Part shown: piece after piece, positions 1-10,033 of the stretch | Numbering within the stretch: position 1 is the first letter of the stretch | Layout: each line of letters opens with the position of its first letter | Assembly: GCA_944392235.1 (NCBI GenBank) | Contig: CALXVZ010000008.1 | Coordinates: 1 to 46,194 of the forward strand | Direction: 5' to 3' | DNA: 46,194 bases | DNA from: an uncultured Alphaproteobacteria bacterium | GTDB lineage: Bacteria; Pseudomonadota; Alphaproteobacteria; RF32; CAG-239 | Made by a program: the position numbers and the translations under genes | Notes under the pieces: model-generated | What the model was told of the DNA's origin: nothing | Databases searched by the model: none | What the model saw: only the letters and a program-made list of their open reading frames with translations

Positions 1-3000
1 TTTATACCATCTACGCTATTTAGCATATCGGTTTTGCTCTTCATGCCATACCAAGAACCTTCGCCTCTTGTCGTCATTTCTATCCCTTGTGGGTTGGTTA
101 GCGTTGTATATTGTGTTATATCCGTAGCACTTGTTCTGTAACATCCACTGGTTTCATCTAAGGAACAGATATTTCCTTCCGGACAGTCTTCTTCTTTATT
201 ATAATATCCATTATTTGTATCACATGTGTATGTGCAGGTATTACAAGTGTTTTCGCCTGATTTGTTAGCTGTTGGTGTAGGTGTTGCTATTTTTCCTGTT
301 TCTTCGGGGCAAGTTACGTATTCTCCTTTCGGACAAGATTTAGCATCTTGTTTGATAAAGCATTTTGAGGATGAATCTTGGACGCAGGTGTATCCTTCGT
401 TTGCTTTTTCGCACTGAATTCCCGTGTTGTATTGTCCTTTTTCTTCATTGCAGCTTGTTAATATATAACATCCACTGACTGAATCTTTAGAACACTCTCC
501 GAATGTTATAATTTGGCATACGGAAAGATCATCATAATATCCAGATGCGGTATCGCAAGAATAAGAACAACTTACGCAAGGTTTGTCTCCAGAAAAATTA
601 TTACCATCTACTTTTTCTTTGATTGTTGTTCCTTCTTTTTTAGGACAATTTCCTTCTGTATAATATCCTACAGGACAATCTTTGGCATCTCCTTTTAGAT
701 AGCACCCATTTTGTTCTATGTCGCATTTATATCCTTTATGGGTTTGTGAACATTCAGAACTTGAATTGTAGTAACCATTGGAGGTATTACAGCTGTTTGT
801 GTTATAACATTCAGTAAATTCATTATATAAACATGTCCATTCAGGATTTGCTAATATACATTCGTCATTGTCATTGTAATGTTTTTCTTCAGTATTGCAA
901 CTATACTTACATGTATAGCAAATTTCTTCTCCTGCCATATTGCCGCTTGGAATGGCTTCAACAGTGTTTTCTTCTTTGGGTGGACATTGTGTATGTTCAT
1001 TTTCGGGGCAGCCTTTTACATCTCCTTTGATATAACAATCATTATCGGCTTTGCAATAATATCCAGGATATTCTTTTTCACATGTCTCTTGAGTGTCATA
1101 AAAATGTTGTTCTGTGTTACATGTTTTAGGGTAATAACACTGACTGATACTGTCTAATGAACAAATCTTATTTGTATGTGCGGCACTGCATGTTTCTTGT
1201 AATTCGTAGTAATTATTTTTAGTATCACATGCATATTCACATAAGAGACACTTTTTGTCTCCGGATATGTTTCCTGTTTCTGATGAACCTGTTAGTATTT
1301 TACCAGTGATACTTGGGCAGCTCGTATATTCGTTTGGTGGACATTCTTTGATTTCTCCTTTTATGTAACATCCTTGCGATAATATGCATTTGTAGCCTTT
1401 ATAGGTATTTTCACAAGTTTCTTGTTTGTTATAGTAGTTATTTTCTTCATCACAGGTTGTTGCTATGTAACAAATTCCGTTTGGACCTAAATCGCATAGT
1501 TTTCCGGTATTTGCTGTTGTGCATTCGTCTATTTCTGTGTAGTTTCCTTGAGCATTGTCACATTCATAACTACATGTGTTACATTGAGATTCTCCGGCAT
1601 AGTTTCCAGTTGGATTAGATATTGTTGTCATTCCTTCTTTTGGTGGACATGTTGTATATTCATCTTTAGGGCACTCTAATGCAAGGTCTTTTATATAGCA
1701 ACTGCCACTCTTTTTACAGCTATATCCAATATTATTGGTAGTGCAGTTCTCCATGCTATCATAATAACCTTGTTCTGCATCGCATCCGGTTGGAATGTAA
1801 CAATTGGATTCTCTGTTTTTATCGCATGTTCTACCAGTATTTGCTAACATACACTCTTCATTCGTGGTATAGAATTTTTCATCGGTATTGCAAACATATG
1901 AGCATGTATAGCATTTATTACTTCCGGATACATTTCCTGTTTCTTCATATTGTGCTTTTAACCCATATTTCTTTGGGCATTGTCCTTCTAAATACTCTTC
2001 TTCAGGGCAGGGAGCGTCATCTGTTTTTATATAACATCCTGATTCTAGGTCTTGTCCGCAGATATATCCTGTATTTGCGGATTCACAACCTTGCTTATCA
2101 CTATAGTAACCATTTTCATTTTGACAGCTGTATATACATTTGTAACATGCTTCATCTCCGGCAAAATTGCCAGTTGCTTCTTCTTTTAAATCGTTTCCGG
2201 GTTTATCTGCACATCCGCCACTCGTATATTCGTTAGAAGGACAAGTTTTGGCTTCTCCTTTGATATAACATTTACTCGTGTTATCTAATTGACAATTATA
2301 CCCTTTATATGCGTTTTCACACATCTCGTCGGTGTCGTAATAGTTATTATCTATGTCGCAACCAGATATTTTATAACACCCATTTTCTATGTCTTGGAAA
2401 CAAAGTCTTCCTGTATTTGCTGTTGTGCATTGTTCGTTGCTGTCATAATAACCTTCGGTTGTATTACATGTGTATGAACATGTATAGCATGGTTCTTCAC
2501 CTGACATTTCTCCACTAGGATTTTCGGAAACGGTTGTTCCAGGTTTTTTAGGGCAATTGCCTGTTGTATATTGTTCTGTTGGACAAGTTTTGGCTTCTCC
2601 TTTGATGAAGCAATCATTGTTAAATGTGCATTCATAGCCAGGGAAGGCTTTTTCGCAATCTTCTAATTCTGCATACCAACCCATATCTATGCGACAGCCA
2701 GATATCATATAGCATTGTGATTCACTATCTAAAGCACATGAACGCCCTGTATTTTCTGCTTCACATTTGCCTTTGTCTTGGTAATAGCCGTCACCACTGC
2801 ATGTGTATATGCATATGTAACATTTATCTTCACCGGCGTAATTGCCACTTTCTTGTTTTTCTATGGTGTTTCCTACTCTTGGTGGGCAGTCTTGGGTGAA
2901 TTCATCTAATGGACACTCTTTGGCTTCCCCTTTGATGAAGCATTCTCCTTGTTGAACGCAGTTATAGCCTTTATTGGCTGAACTACATAAATCTAGTGAT

Positions 3001-6000
3001 GAATAATAGCCTTTTTCTTGGTCGCATCCGGTCGGAATGTAACAGTTTGAATTTAGATTATATTCGCAAATTTTTTCTGGATTTGCTAAGTTGCATTCTT
3101 CCTGATTTGTATAGTAATTCTGACTGTTGTCGCAACTGTATTCGCATATGTTACATACATCTTCTCCAGATTTATTCTCTGTTGGTGTTGCGGTAACCTT
3201 ATTTCCTTCTTTCGGCGCACACGTTACATATTCTCCATCAGGGCAATCTTTTTTGCCATCTTTTTTGTAACATCCATTTTGAGAAACACAGTTATAGCCG
3301 GAATTATTCTTTTCACAAGTTGGCTGGTCATCATAGTAGCCCTCTGAAAGGTTACATCCATTTGGTTTGAAACATCCTGAACTTGCATCAGATGAGCAAA
3401 TATATTCTGGTTTGGCTATGTTACATGCTTCTTCACTTTCATAGTAATTATTACTTGTGTCGCATGTATAGCTACATGTATTACATTGATGTTCTCCTGA
3501 ATAATTGTCTGTTGGTGTTGGGATGGCTTGCATGCCTTTTTTAATAGGACATTCTATGTATTCATTATTAGGGCATTCTTTTGCTTCACCTTTAGTATAG
3601 CAAGAATTGCTATCTCGACATGTATATCCTTTGTTATTGTTTTCACAAGTTTCTTTATCTTCATAATAGCCATCTTCTCCGTTACAGCTGGATGTTACAT
3701 AACATCCTGATGCATCATTGAGAATACATATAAATTCGGGGTAATTCAATAAACAATCTTCTTCAGAAGTAAAGAAACCTTGTGAAGTATTACAGGTGTA
3801 ATGACATGTATAGCATTTTTCACTTCCACTCATCTCCCCACTTTCTTCTTCTGAAACATTGTTACCTATTTGTGGAGGGCATTTACCTGAAGTATACTGT
3901 CCGGCTGGACATGCTTTAGGTTCGCCTTTGACGTAACAATCATCTTCTAATTTACAACTGTATCCCGTATTGTTGCTTTCACATTCGTCTTGTCTGTCAT
4001 AATGTCCTTTATTTATATCGCAACCTGTCGGAATATAACATCCAGATGTTTCATCCTTTGAACATACTTTTGTTGGATGAGCACCTGTGCAACTTAATTC
4101 ATCGGTATAATGTTGTGTTGAGTTGTCACAACTATATTCGCATGTGTAGCATTTTTCATCGCCACTGAAATGATCCGTTGGATTTTCAATTGTGGTGTTT
4201 CCTTTTTTAGGTGGACATAATCCAGTTGTATATTCTCCTTCAGGGCAGGGAATTGTGCTACTCTTTGTGTAGCATCCTTTGGTCTCAGAACATTTCCATC
4301 CTGGAGATGCTAATTCGCACGCATCTTGGCTATCATACCATCCTTTGGATGTATTGCAACTTCCAGGTATATGACAACCCGATGTTTTATCTTGGGAGCA
4401 TATGTTACCGGGATGGCTAGATAAGCAATCATCCTGATTATCGTAGTAATTATTTCCTGTGTCGCACCCGTATGTGCAGCTATAACAAGCTTGCTCTCCA
4501 GAGTAGTTGCCTGTTGCACTAGGTGTTGCTATTTGACCTTCTTTTACCGGACATTCTGTATATTCTTCAGCAGGACACTGTTTGGCATCACTTTTTATAT
4601 AGCAACCATTACTTTGTATACTACAGTTGTAGCCGCGGTTAGCTTGTTCACATTCTTCTTGCTTATCATAATTACCACTAGATATATCGCATTTGCTTGT
4701 AACATAACATTCCGTTTCTGGATTTAGTGCACATGTTAATCCAGGGTTGGCTTGTGTGCAGGCATCCTGATCATCGTAATATTTTTGGTTTGTATCGCAT
4801 TTTCCTTTGATATAGCAAGAACTACCACTATCTAGATTACATAAGTGGCCTTTATTAGCAGCAGTGCAGCTTTCATCGTTATCAAAGTAACCGTTTGAAG
4901 TATTGCACCCGCTTACTTGATAACATTCTGATGTTTCGTCTATGGAACATATTTTTCCTATGTTGGCACTTTCGCATTCTTCTCCGCTGGAATAGTAATT
5001 TTCTGAAGTGTTACATGTATATGTGCAGGTATAGCATTGTTTTTCCCCGCTCATGTTTCCACTTTCGATATGCTCTACATTATTTCCAGGTTTTGATGGG
5101 CATTGACCTTCAAGGTATTCTCCTTGCGGGCAATCTTTCGGAGTGCCTTTTACATAGCATTTGTCTTGTAATTGACAATTATAACCATTATTGGCAGCTT
5201 CGCACTCTTCAGTATTATCATAAAAACCGCCGCTATTGTTACAGCCGGAAGGAACATAACAGCCTGATTCTTGATTTATATTGCAGAATTGTTCAGGGTT
5301 GGCGCGTTGACATGTTTCTGAATCTGAATAATAATTTTCTGCCTCTATACATGTATATGAACATGTATAACATTGTTTTTCTCCAGAAAAGTTATCTGTT
5401 GGGGTTTGGCTTACATCATTGCCAATTTTACTTGGACATTCAGTGTATTCTTGTTCGGGTTCGCTTGGGCAGGCTTTTTCGCTTCCTTTTATATAACAAC
5501 CGTTTTGTATTTGGCAGTTGTAACCTATATAATGTTTTTCACAGTCGTTTTGTTCGTTATAATAATTCTCGCTTTCGTTACATGCTGCGGAAATATAACA
5601 AGATGTTGCTTCATCTTTTTCACATAAGTGTCCGATGTTACTTGATAAACATTCTTGCTCCTCATCATAATATCCGGCGGAACTGTTACATTTTGTTGGT
5701 ATATAACAACCGCTTTCGGCATCAGGACTGCAGAGCATTCCTGTATTTGCACTTTGGCAACTTAGTGCGTCATCATAGTATTTTTTGCTAGTGTCACATG
5801 TATAAATACATCTATAGCATTTATCCTCGCCTGATAAATTTCCTGATGCTGTTTCACTTACAGTTGTTCCAGTCTTTTCAGGACATTTTCCTTTTAGATA
5901 TTCTCCTTCAGGACAATCTTTTTTGTTGCCTTTAATATAGCATCCATCTCCAGCGGATGTGCAATAGTAACCGGTGAATTTTTGTTCGCAAGAACTTACA

Positions 6001-7946
6001 GAATCATAATATCCTAATATATTGTTACAGCCACTTGGTTTATAACAGCTTGATTTATCATCAAAACTACAGATTTTTCCATAGTTGGCTTGTGTGCAGC
6101 TTTGATTGTCTTTATAGTATTTTAGTTCGGTATTACAAGTATATTTACAGATACCACAACTTTGATCTCCAGCGTAATTACCTGTTTCTTCTTTATTGGT
6201 AATATTTCCAGGTTTTGGTGTGCAATATGTTGCTTCACCTTCCGGACAAGTTTTAGCAGTGCCACGCATGTAACATCCATTATTTTCTATGACATTATAT
6301 CCGGGATATTTGCTACTGACTTCTTCTGATGTGTTATAATATCCTTGATCGTTGTCACATCCTGATACGCGATAGCATTTTGATTTTTCATCAAATGAAC
6401 AGCTCTTATTTGTATTGGCAATGATACATGCTGAATTTGAATCATAGTATTTTTGTGATGCATCACATCCGGATACTCGATAACATCCAGAAGGTTCAAC
6501 CACAGAGCATAAATTACCTATATTATTACTTTTGCACTCGCTTAAGCTATCGTAATATGCTTCTGAAACATTACATTTATATATACAGCGATAGCAAAGA
6601 TCGTCTCCTGAATAGTTTGGGGTTGCTATTGTTGTAAATGTTGTTCCTTCAACGTCTGGACAGTTTCCGTTTATATATTGATTTTGTGGACAGTCTTTAG
6701 CACTCCCTTTAACATAGCATCCATTTTCTAATACTCCGTTATAACCTGGGTATTTTTTATTTAATTCTTCTAATGTATCGAAGTATCCTCGATTATTATC
6801 GCAACCTGTTACTTTATAACATCCTGATATGTCATTGTATCCGCAGGATTTGCTAGGGTTGGCGATTTGACACTCATTTTCTCCTTTATAATAACCTTGT
6901 TTATTATCGCAGGTGTATGTGCAAGTGTAACATTTTTCCTCACCGGAGATATGTCCTGTTTCTGTTTGACTAATGCTGTTTCCTGGTTTTACTGGACACT
7001 TGCCGGCTGTATATTCTCCTTCTGGACACGGAATTACTTGATAATTACATTTATAACATTTATTGGAGCCGGATAAGTTACCGGTTTCCGTTTGTGTTAA
7101 ATCATAGCCTTCTTTTTCTTCACAACTTGTTGCCTCGCCGTTAGGACATGGTAGTGCTGTATTTTTTATGTAGCATCCATTGTCATGTTTTTTACAGCTA
7201 TATCCTGGATATGCTTGCATACAGTTGTTGTTGTCTTGATAATAGCCTTGAGATTCATCACAATCGTATTGGCATATATAACATTGTTCATTACCGGAAA
7301 ATGATGTTGACGGAACCTCTGTTAATTCTGTTCCGGCATAACTTGGGCAACCGCCTTTTAAATATTGTCCAGCAGGACAGTCTGCCGGTATACAAGTTTT
7401 TTCATCGGCTTTTTTCCAGAATTGTTGACAGCTGTCTAATTTGAATTTGCCTTCGCAACTTGAGCAAAGACCATGTTCTGGACATTCATCTAGAGGGTAG
7501 TCGTTGACATTGCAACGTATAGGCTCGGAATTTCCTCCACCACCTCCAGAGCCTATAGCTAAAGCTCCTCCGGCAACTAGTGCAGTGCCTGCTATTAAGA
7601 GTCCGGCATTTATTCCACCTGTTTCTTTGATGATTTTTTGACTTTGTATATTTGAATTATCATGACAGGGGACTTTTATTGATGCTCCGAATTGTAGCAG
7701 CAGTTTATAAGCGGAATAATCATTTTGCTGTTGTGCAATGCATAGAGCCGTATTTTGTGTCGCGGAATCTTTGATATTTATGTAGCGTTTAAATTCTTCT
7801 AAGCGGGTGATATTGGCATTTTTTGCCCATAAATATAAATGATACGGTGTCAGCCTAGTTGCTGCCGATACAGTATTTATATTTATTATCATTACCATGG
7901 ATATTGTGCTTAATACATTTCCAAGGCGTCTAATCAAACGTTTCAA
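1..7946 (-). CDS. Giant secreted cysteine-rich repeat protein (C-terminus beyond window)
   Basis: I do not recognise a named family. The frame has no stop in the stretches I read by eye from the TTG start to the window edge, at least 2648 codons. The TTG is preceded by GGAG at a good distance and by an in-frame TGA just upstream, and there is no earlier ATG. Residues 1-28 form a basic then hydrophobic signal peptide (KRLIRRLG start, TVSAA end). Residues about 30-100 include an ankyrin-like helix pair (NTALCIAQQQ, KLLLQFGASI). About residues 118-143 form a Gly/Ala-rich hydrophobic segment ending in GSGGGGG. Everything after is Cys-rich repeats with CxxC pairs (for example CYTCTYTC), about 12 Cys per 111 residues. 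Such density in an exported protein suggests many disulfides or bound metal. A surface or secreted fibre or adhesin is possible, but no function can be assigned. The C-terminal anchor or passenger is not visible. Confidence 0.9.
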   Translation of the reverse strand, partial: MKRLIRRLGNVLSTISMVMIININTVSAATRLTPYHLYLWAKNANITRLEEFKRYINIKDSATQNTALCIAQQQNDYSAYKLLLQFGASIKVPCHDNSNIQSQKIIKETGGINAGLLIAGTALVAGGALAIGSGGGGGNSEPIRCNVNDYPLDECPEHGLCSSCEGKFKLDSCQQFWKKADEKTCIPADCPAGQYLKGGCPSYAGTELTEVPSTSFSGNEQCYICQYDCDESQGYYQDNNNCMQAYPGYSCKKHDNGCYIKNTALPCPNGEATSCEEKEGYDLTQTETGNLSGSNKCYKCNYQVIPCPEGEYTAGKCPVKPGNSISQTETGHISGEEKCYTCTYTCDNKQGYYKGENECQIANPSKSCGYNDISGCYKVTGCDNNRGYFDTLEELNKKYPGYNGVLENGCYVKGSAKDCPQNQYINGNCPDVEGTTFTTIATPNYSGDDLCYRCIYKCNVSEAYYDSLSECKSNNIGNLCSVVEPSGCYRVSGCDASQKYYDSNSACIIANTNKSCSFDEKSKCYRVSGCDNDQGYYNTSEEVSSKYPGYNVIENNGCYMRGTAKTCPEGEATYCTPKPGNITNKEETGNYAGDQSCGICKYTCNTELKYYKDNQSCTQANYGKICSFDDKSSCYKPSGCNNILGYYDSVSSCEQKFTGYYCTSAGDGCYIKGNKKDCPEGEYLKGKCPEKTGTTVSETASGNLSGEDKCYRCIYTCDTSKKYYDDALSCQSANTGMLCSPDAESGCYIPTKCNSSAGYYDEEQECLSSNIGHLCEKDEATSCYISAACNESENYYNEQNDCEKHYIGYNCQIQNGCYIKGSEKACPSEPEQEYTECPSKIGNDVSQTPTDNFSGEKQCYTCSYTCIEAENYYSDSETCQRANPEQFCNINQESGCYVPSGCNNSGGFYDNTEECEAANNGYNCQLQDKCYVKGTPKDCPQGEYLEGQCPSKPGNNVEHIESGNMSGEKQCYTCTYTCNTSENYYSSGEECESANIGKICSIDETSECYQVSGCNTSNGYFDNDESCTAANKGHLCNLDSGSSCYIKGKCDTNQKYYDDQDACTQANPGLTCALNPETECYVTSKCDISSGNYDKQEECEQANRGYNCSIQSNGCYIKSDAKQCPAEEYTECPVKEGQIATPSATGNYSGEQACYSCTYGCDTGNNYYDNQDDCLSSHPGNICSQDKTSGCHIPGSCNTSKGWYDSQDACELASPGWKCSETKGCYTKSSTIPCPEGEYTTGLCPPKKGNTTIENPTDHFSGDEKCYTCEYSCDNSTQHYTDELSCTGAHPTKVCSKDETSGCYIPTGCDINKGHYDRQDECESNNTGYSCKLEDDCYVKGEPKACPAGQYTSGKCPPQIGNNVSEEESGEMSGSEKCYTCHYTCNTSQGFFTSEEDCLLNYPEFICILNDASGCYVTSSCNGEDGYYEDKETCENNNKGYTCRDSNSCYTKGEAKECPNNEYIECPIKKGMQAIPTPTDNYSGEHQCNTCSYTCDTSNNYYESEEACNIAKPEYICSSDASSGCFKPNGCNLSEGYYDDQPTCEKNNSGYNCVSQNGCYKKDGKKDCPDGEYVTCAPKEGNKVTATPTENKSGEDVCNICEYSCDNSQNYYTNQEECNLANPEKICEYNLNSNCYIPTGCDQEKGYYSSLDLCSSANKGYNCVQQGECFIKGEAKECPLDEFTQDCPPRVGNTIEKQESGNYAGEDKCYICIYTCSGDGYYQDKGKCEAENTGRSCALDSESQCYMISGCRIDMGWYAELEDCEKAFPGYECTFNNDCFIKGEAKTCPTEQYTTGNCPKKPGTTVSENPSGEMSGEEPCYTCSYTCNTTEGYYDSNEQCTTANTGRLCFQDIENGCYKISGCDIDNNYYDTDEMCENAYKGYNCQLDNTSKCYIKGEAKTCPSNEYTSGGCADKPGNDLKEEATGNFAGDEACYKCIYSCQNENGYYSDKQGCESANTGYICGQDLESGCYIKTDDAPCPEEEYLEGQCPKKYGLKAQYEETGNVSGSNKCYTCSYVCNTDEKFYTTNEECMLANTGRTCDKNRESNCYIPTGCDAEQGYYDSMENCTTNNIGYSCKKSGSCYIKDLALECPKDEYTTCPPKEGMTTISNPTGNYAGESQCNTCSYECDNAQGNYTEIDECTTANTGKLCDLGPNGICYIATTCDEENNYYNKQETCENTYKGYKCILSQGCYIKGEIKECPPNEYTSCPSITGKILTGSSETGNISGDKKCLLCEYACDTKNNYYELQETCSAAHTNKICSLDSISQCYYPKTCNTEQHFYDTQETCEKEYPGYYCKADNDCYIKGDVKGCPENEHTQCPPKEENTVEAIPSGNMAGEEICYTCKYSCNTEEKHYNDNDECILANPEWTCLYNEFTECYNTNSCNTSNGYYNSSSECSQTHKGYKCDIEQNGCYLKGDAKDCPVGYYTEGNCPKKEGTTIKEKVDGNNFSGDKPCVSCSYSCDTASGYYDDLSVCQIITFGECSKDSVSGCYILTSCNEEKGQYNTGIQCEKANEGYTCVQDSSSKCFIKQDAKSCPKGEYVTCPEETGKIATPTPTANKSGENTCNTCTYTCDTNNGYYNKEEDCPEGNICSLDETSGCYRTSATDITQYTTLTNPQGIEMTTRGEGSWYGMKSKTDMLNSVDGI
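200..7480 (-). repeat. Tandem coding array of ~111-bp modules in ~332-bp higher-order units
   Basis: The recurring CPxGEY-type motif of the encoded protein appears about 22 times. Spacings between copies cluster at about 332 bp, with exceptions near 118, 235, 450 and 556 bp, all close to multiples of 111 bp. One unit has three submodules. The first begins GCYxKGxAKxCP and contains a second CP, a Gly-Thr stretch and SGE. The second is CxxCxYxCD, then YY, then two spaced Cys. The third is a GC pair, then GYYD, then two spaced Cys. Submodules two and three resemble each other. Copies are diverged at DNA level, so this is an old array rather than a recent perfect expansion. Confidence 0.85.
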
Positions 7947-8023
7947 TAAAAAGTCTCCGCTTATACACTTTTGGATTCAGTTTAATTGTTAATGTTTAAT
8001 AATCCGTAAAAATAAACGAAAAT

Positions 8024-8070
8024 TTTATATTGAGTCTAATATTGAGTCTAAAACTTTTGCAAAATGAGTC
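8024..8070 (-). promoter_or_regulatory. Promoter of the giant gene overlapped by TGAGTC direct repeats
   Basis: Two perfect adjacent 12-bp repeats (TATTGAGTCTAA) lie at 8028-8039 and 8040-8051. A third TGAGTC core is at 8065-8070. On the minus strand a -35-like TTAGAC (8051-8046) and -10-like TATAAA (8029-8024) are 16 bp apart. The repeats therefore cover the -35, the spacer and the upstream region. The arrangement fits an operator for an unknown regulator. The predicted transcript would have a leader of about 70 nt before the TTG start. Confidence 0.5.
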
Positions 8071-8268
8071 TTTTCAAATAGTTATATCTTATTAGTTATT
8101 CTCCTTTCTGACGGGTATTTATTATGCTATATTTGTTGGCGATAATTAAATCAATATTTTGTCTATTTTAAAAATCATACATCTGTCTGTTTTTAAAAGG
8201 AAATTAAACTTTTTTTTATAAAGTTTTTGTATGATATTTTAAAAAAGTTTTTTAGAGGGGATTTTGAT

Positions 8269-9375
8269 ATGGATTTGTTTGATACAATTGAAAAATTAAT
8301 TAAATTCAAAACAGAGACAGGAACAGTTTCCGAAATTGATAAATGTCTTGATTATATAGCTTCTTGCTTTGAAGGAACAGATGCTGTTGTGCAAATCGAA
8401 AGATTTGATAATGCTAGTCCTGTAATTTTTATTAGAAATAATCATGATATGCATCAAGATGCTTTGGTTTTGGGACATATTGATGTTGTTAAAGCTGATG
8501 ATAAAATGTTTATTCCTTATGTAAATGATGGAAAAATGTTTGGTCGTGGAACATTGGATATGAAATCTTTTGCTGCGGTTGCTATTCATTCTATGCTCTA
8601 TGTGCTTAAAAATAAATTGCCTGTGAAATTTGGTATTCTTCTCTCTACTGATGAAGAAAAAGGTAGCAAAAGCACTCATGCTTTTATGGAACGTTTTCCT
8701 GCAGTCAATGCTAATGTCGTTTTGGATAACGATGTTGGTGGCGATATTACTAAAATTATTAATAAATGCAAAAATCCTGTTTTTGTTAAACTTCTGGCTA
8801 AAGGTAAACAGGCTCATGGCTCAACTCCTTGGGAGGGAATTGATGCAAATGAGCTCTTAATGCATTCATTGGTTAATTTGAGAAAAATTTATCCTTATTC
8901 TGATTTAAATACTGGAGCTCCTAAAAATACTTGGATTGATACTATGCATGTTGCTTTAATGCAAGGTGGTGAAGTTTCTAATATTATTGCCGGTAATGCT
9001 GAGGCTCTTATTGATTTTCGTTTGGTTGAAACATCTACTCTTGAACAGTTGGAAATGAAATTGCAAAATGCTTGTGTAGATGGTGTTACATATAAAATTG
9101 TTTCATCTTCTACTCCAGTTGTGATGAGCGAAAAAAATCCGCTTATTCTTGAATATAAAAAATTGGCTGAAAAAATTATGGGCGTTTCTGTAGAATTTCA
9201 ACAAATTGGCGGAGCTACAGATGCTCGATTATTTGCTGAAAAAGGAGCTACGGTTATTATGCATTCCGGAACAGGCGAGGGGATGCATGGTGATGATGAA
9301 TATGTTGTTATGAAATCTGTTGAAGATTTGGCTAAAATCCAAATCGAATACTTAAAGTCGCTTGCTCATGAGTAA
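8269..9375 (+). CDS. M20-family metallopeptidase/deacylase (ArgE/DapE/CPG2-like)
   Basis: This is a di-zinc amidohydrolase of the M20 family, which removes acyl or amino-acid groups from small cytoplasmic substrates. Metal-site motifs are present: GHIDVV (His70, Asp72), GRGTLDMK (Asp97), STDEEKGS (Glu129-Glu130), DNDVGGD (Asp154) and a late GMHGDDE (His340). Length is 368 residues, near the usual ~380. ATG 8269 is chosen over an upstream TTG at 8227 because GAGGGG sits 8 bp before it. The stop overlaps the start of the next gene by 8 bp, so the two are probably co-translated. Substrate (acetylornithine, succinyl-diaminopimelate or a peptide) cannot be told from the sequence. Confidence 0.88.
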   Translation: MDLFDTIEKLIKFKTETGTVSEIDKCLDYIASCFEGTDAVVQIERFDNASPVIFIRNNHDMHQDALVLGHIDVVKADDKMFIPYVNDGKMFGRGTLDMKSFAAVAIHSMLYVLKNKLPVKFGILLSTDEEKGSKSTHAFMERFPAVNANVVLDNDVGGDITKIINKCKNPVFVKLLAKGKQAHGSTPWEGIDANELLMHSLVNLRKIYPYSDLNTGAPKNTWIDTMHVALMQGGEVSNIIAGNAEALIDFRLVETSTLEQLEMKLQNACVDGVTYKIVSSSTPVVMSEKNPLILEYKKLAEKIMGVSVEFQQIGGATDARLFAEKGATVIMHSGTGEGMHGDDEYVVMKSVEDLAKIQIEYLKSLAHE

Positions 9376-10003
9376 TCTTTGGATTAAACCAAATTTTTCG
9401 TCTTTATCTCCGATGATAGAGACGGGCATTGAAGAAGGTGAGCTCTCGTCGGTAATGGCGCGAGGGCTTACCTTTGAAAATACTTCTTTTGAGAAAACAG
9501 AGTTTAATACGGTTCATTTTTCAGGTTGTAAATTTAAAAATTGTGATTTTTATCGGACTTCCTTTGTTAAAGTTTTGATGGAAAATTGCTCTTTTGCTAA
9601 TTGTCGCTTTGAAGGAAGTTATTGGGCAGATGTTTTTTGTGAAGATTGTAAAATAATAGGTTCTGATTTTGCTGAAGCTGTTTTTAAAGATTTTATGTGG
9701 CAAGATGTTACGGTTTTATATTCTAATTTTGATACGGCATTGTTTCGTAATGTCTTTTTTCGAAAAACTAAACTGCAAAATTCAGAATTAACGAATTGTA
9801 AGTTGCAAAATGTTAAATTTGAAGAAGCAGATTTGTCTGGAAGTAATTGTTTTAAAACCTATTTTTCTCATTTGGATCTGACGGATGTCAATATTGAAGG
9901 TATTGTGCTTTCTCGGGATTTTGCAGAATTTAAAGGGGCAACAATTTCAAATCATCAGGCTGGTGGACTGATACAACTTTTGGGAATCCATGTCAAAAAT
10001 TAG
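9368..10003 (+). CDS. Pentapeptide-repeat protein
   Basis: From about residue 30 to 165 the protein repeats the A(D/N)LxX-type five-residue pattern, with Phe or Leu at every fifth position (for example CKFKNCDFYRTSF, EEADLSGSN). This predicts a right-handed quadrilateral beta-helix. No signal peptide is visible, so it is likely cytoplasmic. ATG 9368 overlaps the stop of the M20 peptidase gene (ATGAGTAA), showing an operon. Pentapeptide proteins include DNA-gyrase protectors, but most have no known role and nothing here identifies a gyrase-binding form. Length is 211 residues. Confidence 0.85.
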   Translation: MSNLWIKPNFSSLSPMIETGIEEGELSSVMARGLTFENTSFEKTEFNTVHFSGCKFKNCDFYRTSFVKVLMENCSFANCRFEGSYWADVFCEDCKIIGSDFAEAVFKDFMWQDVTVLYSNFDTALFRNVFFRKTKLQNSELTNCKLQNVKFEEADLSGSNCFKTYFSHLDLTDVNIEGIVLSRDFAEFKGATISNHQAGGLIQLLGIHVKN

Positions 10004-10033
10004 GTCGGCTTAAATCTTTAAAAATTGCATGTG

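Noticed and set aside
226-7444. Many plus-strand frames (up to about 298 codons, e.g. 4895-5791) and minus-strand frames in another register within the first 8 kb
   Set aside because: They are antisense or out-of-frame shadows of the continuous Cys-rich frame; they share its periodic sequence and lack ribosome sites.
200-7480. CRISPR-like periodicity
   Set aside because: The period is ~111/332 bp, the whole region is coding, copies are diverged and there are no short identical repeats with unique spacers or cas genes.
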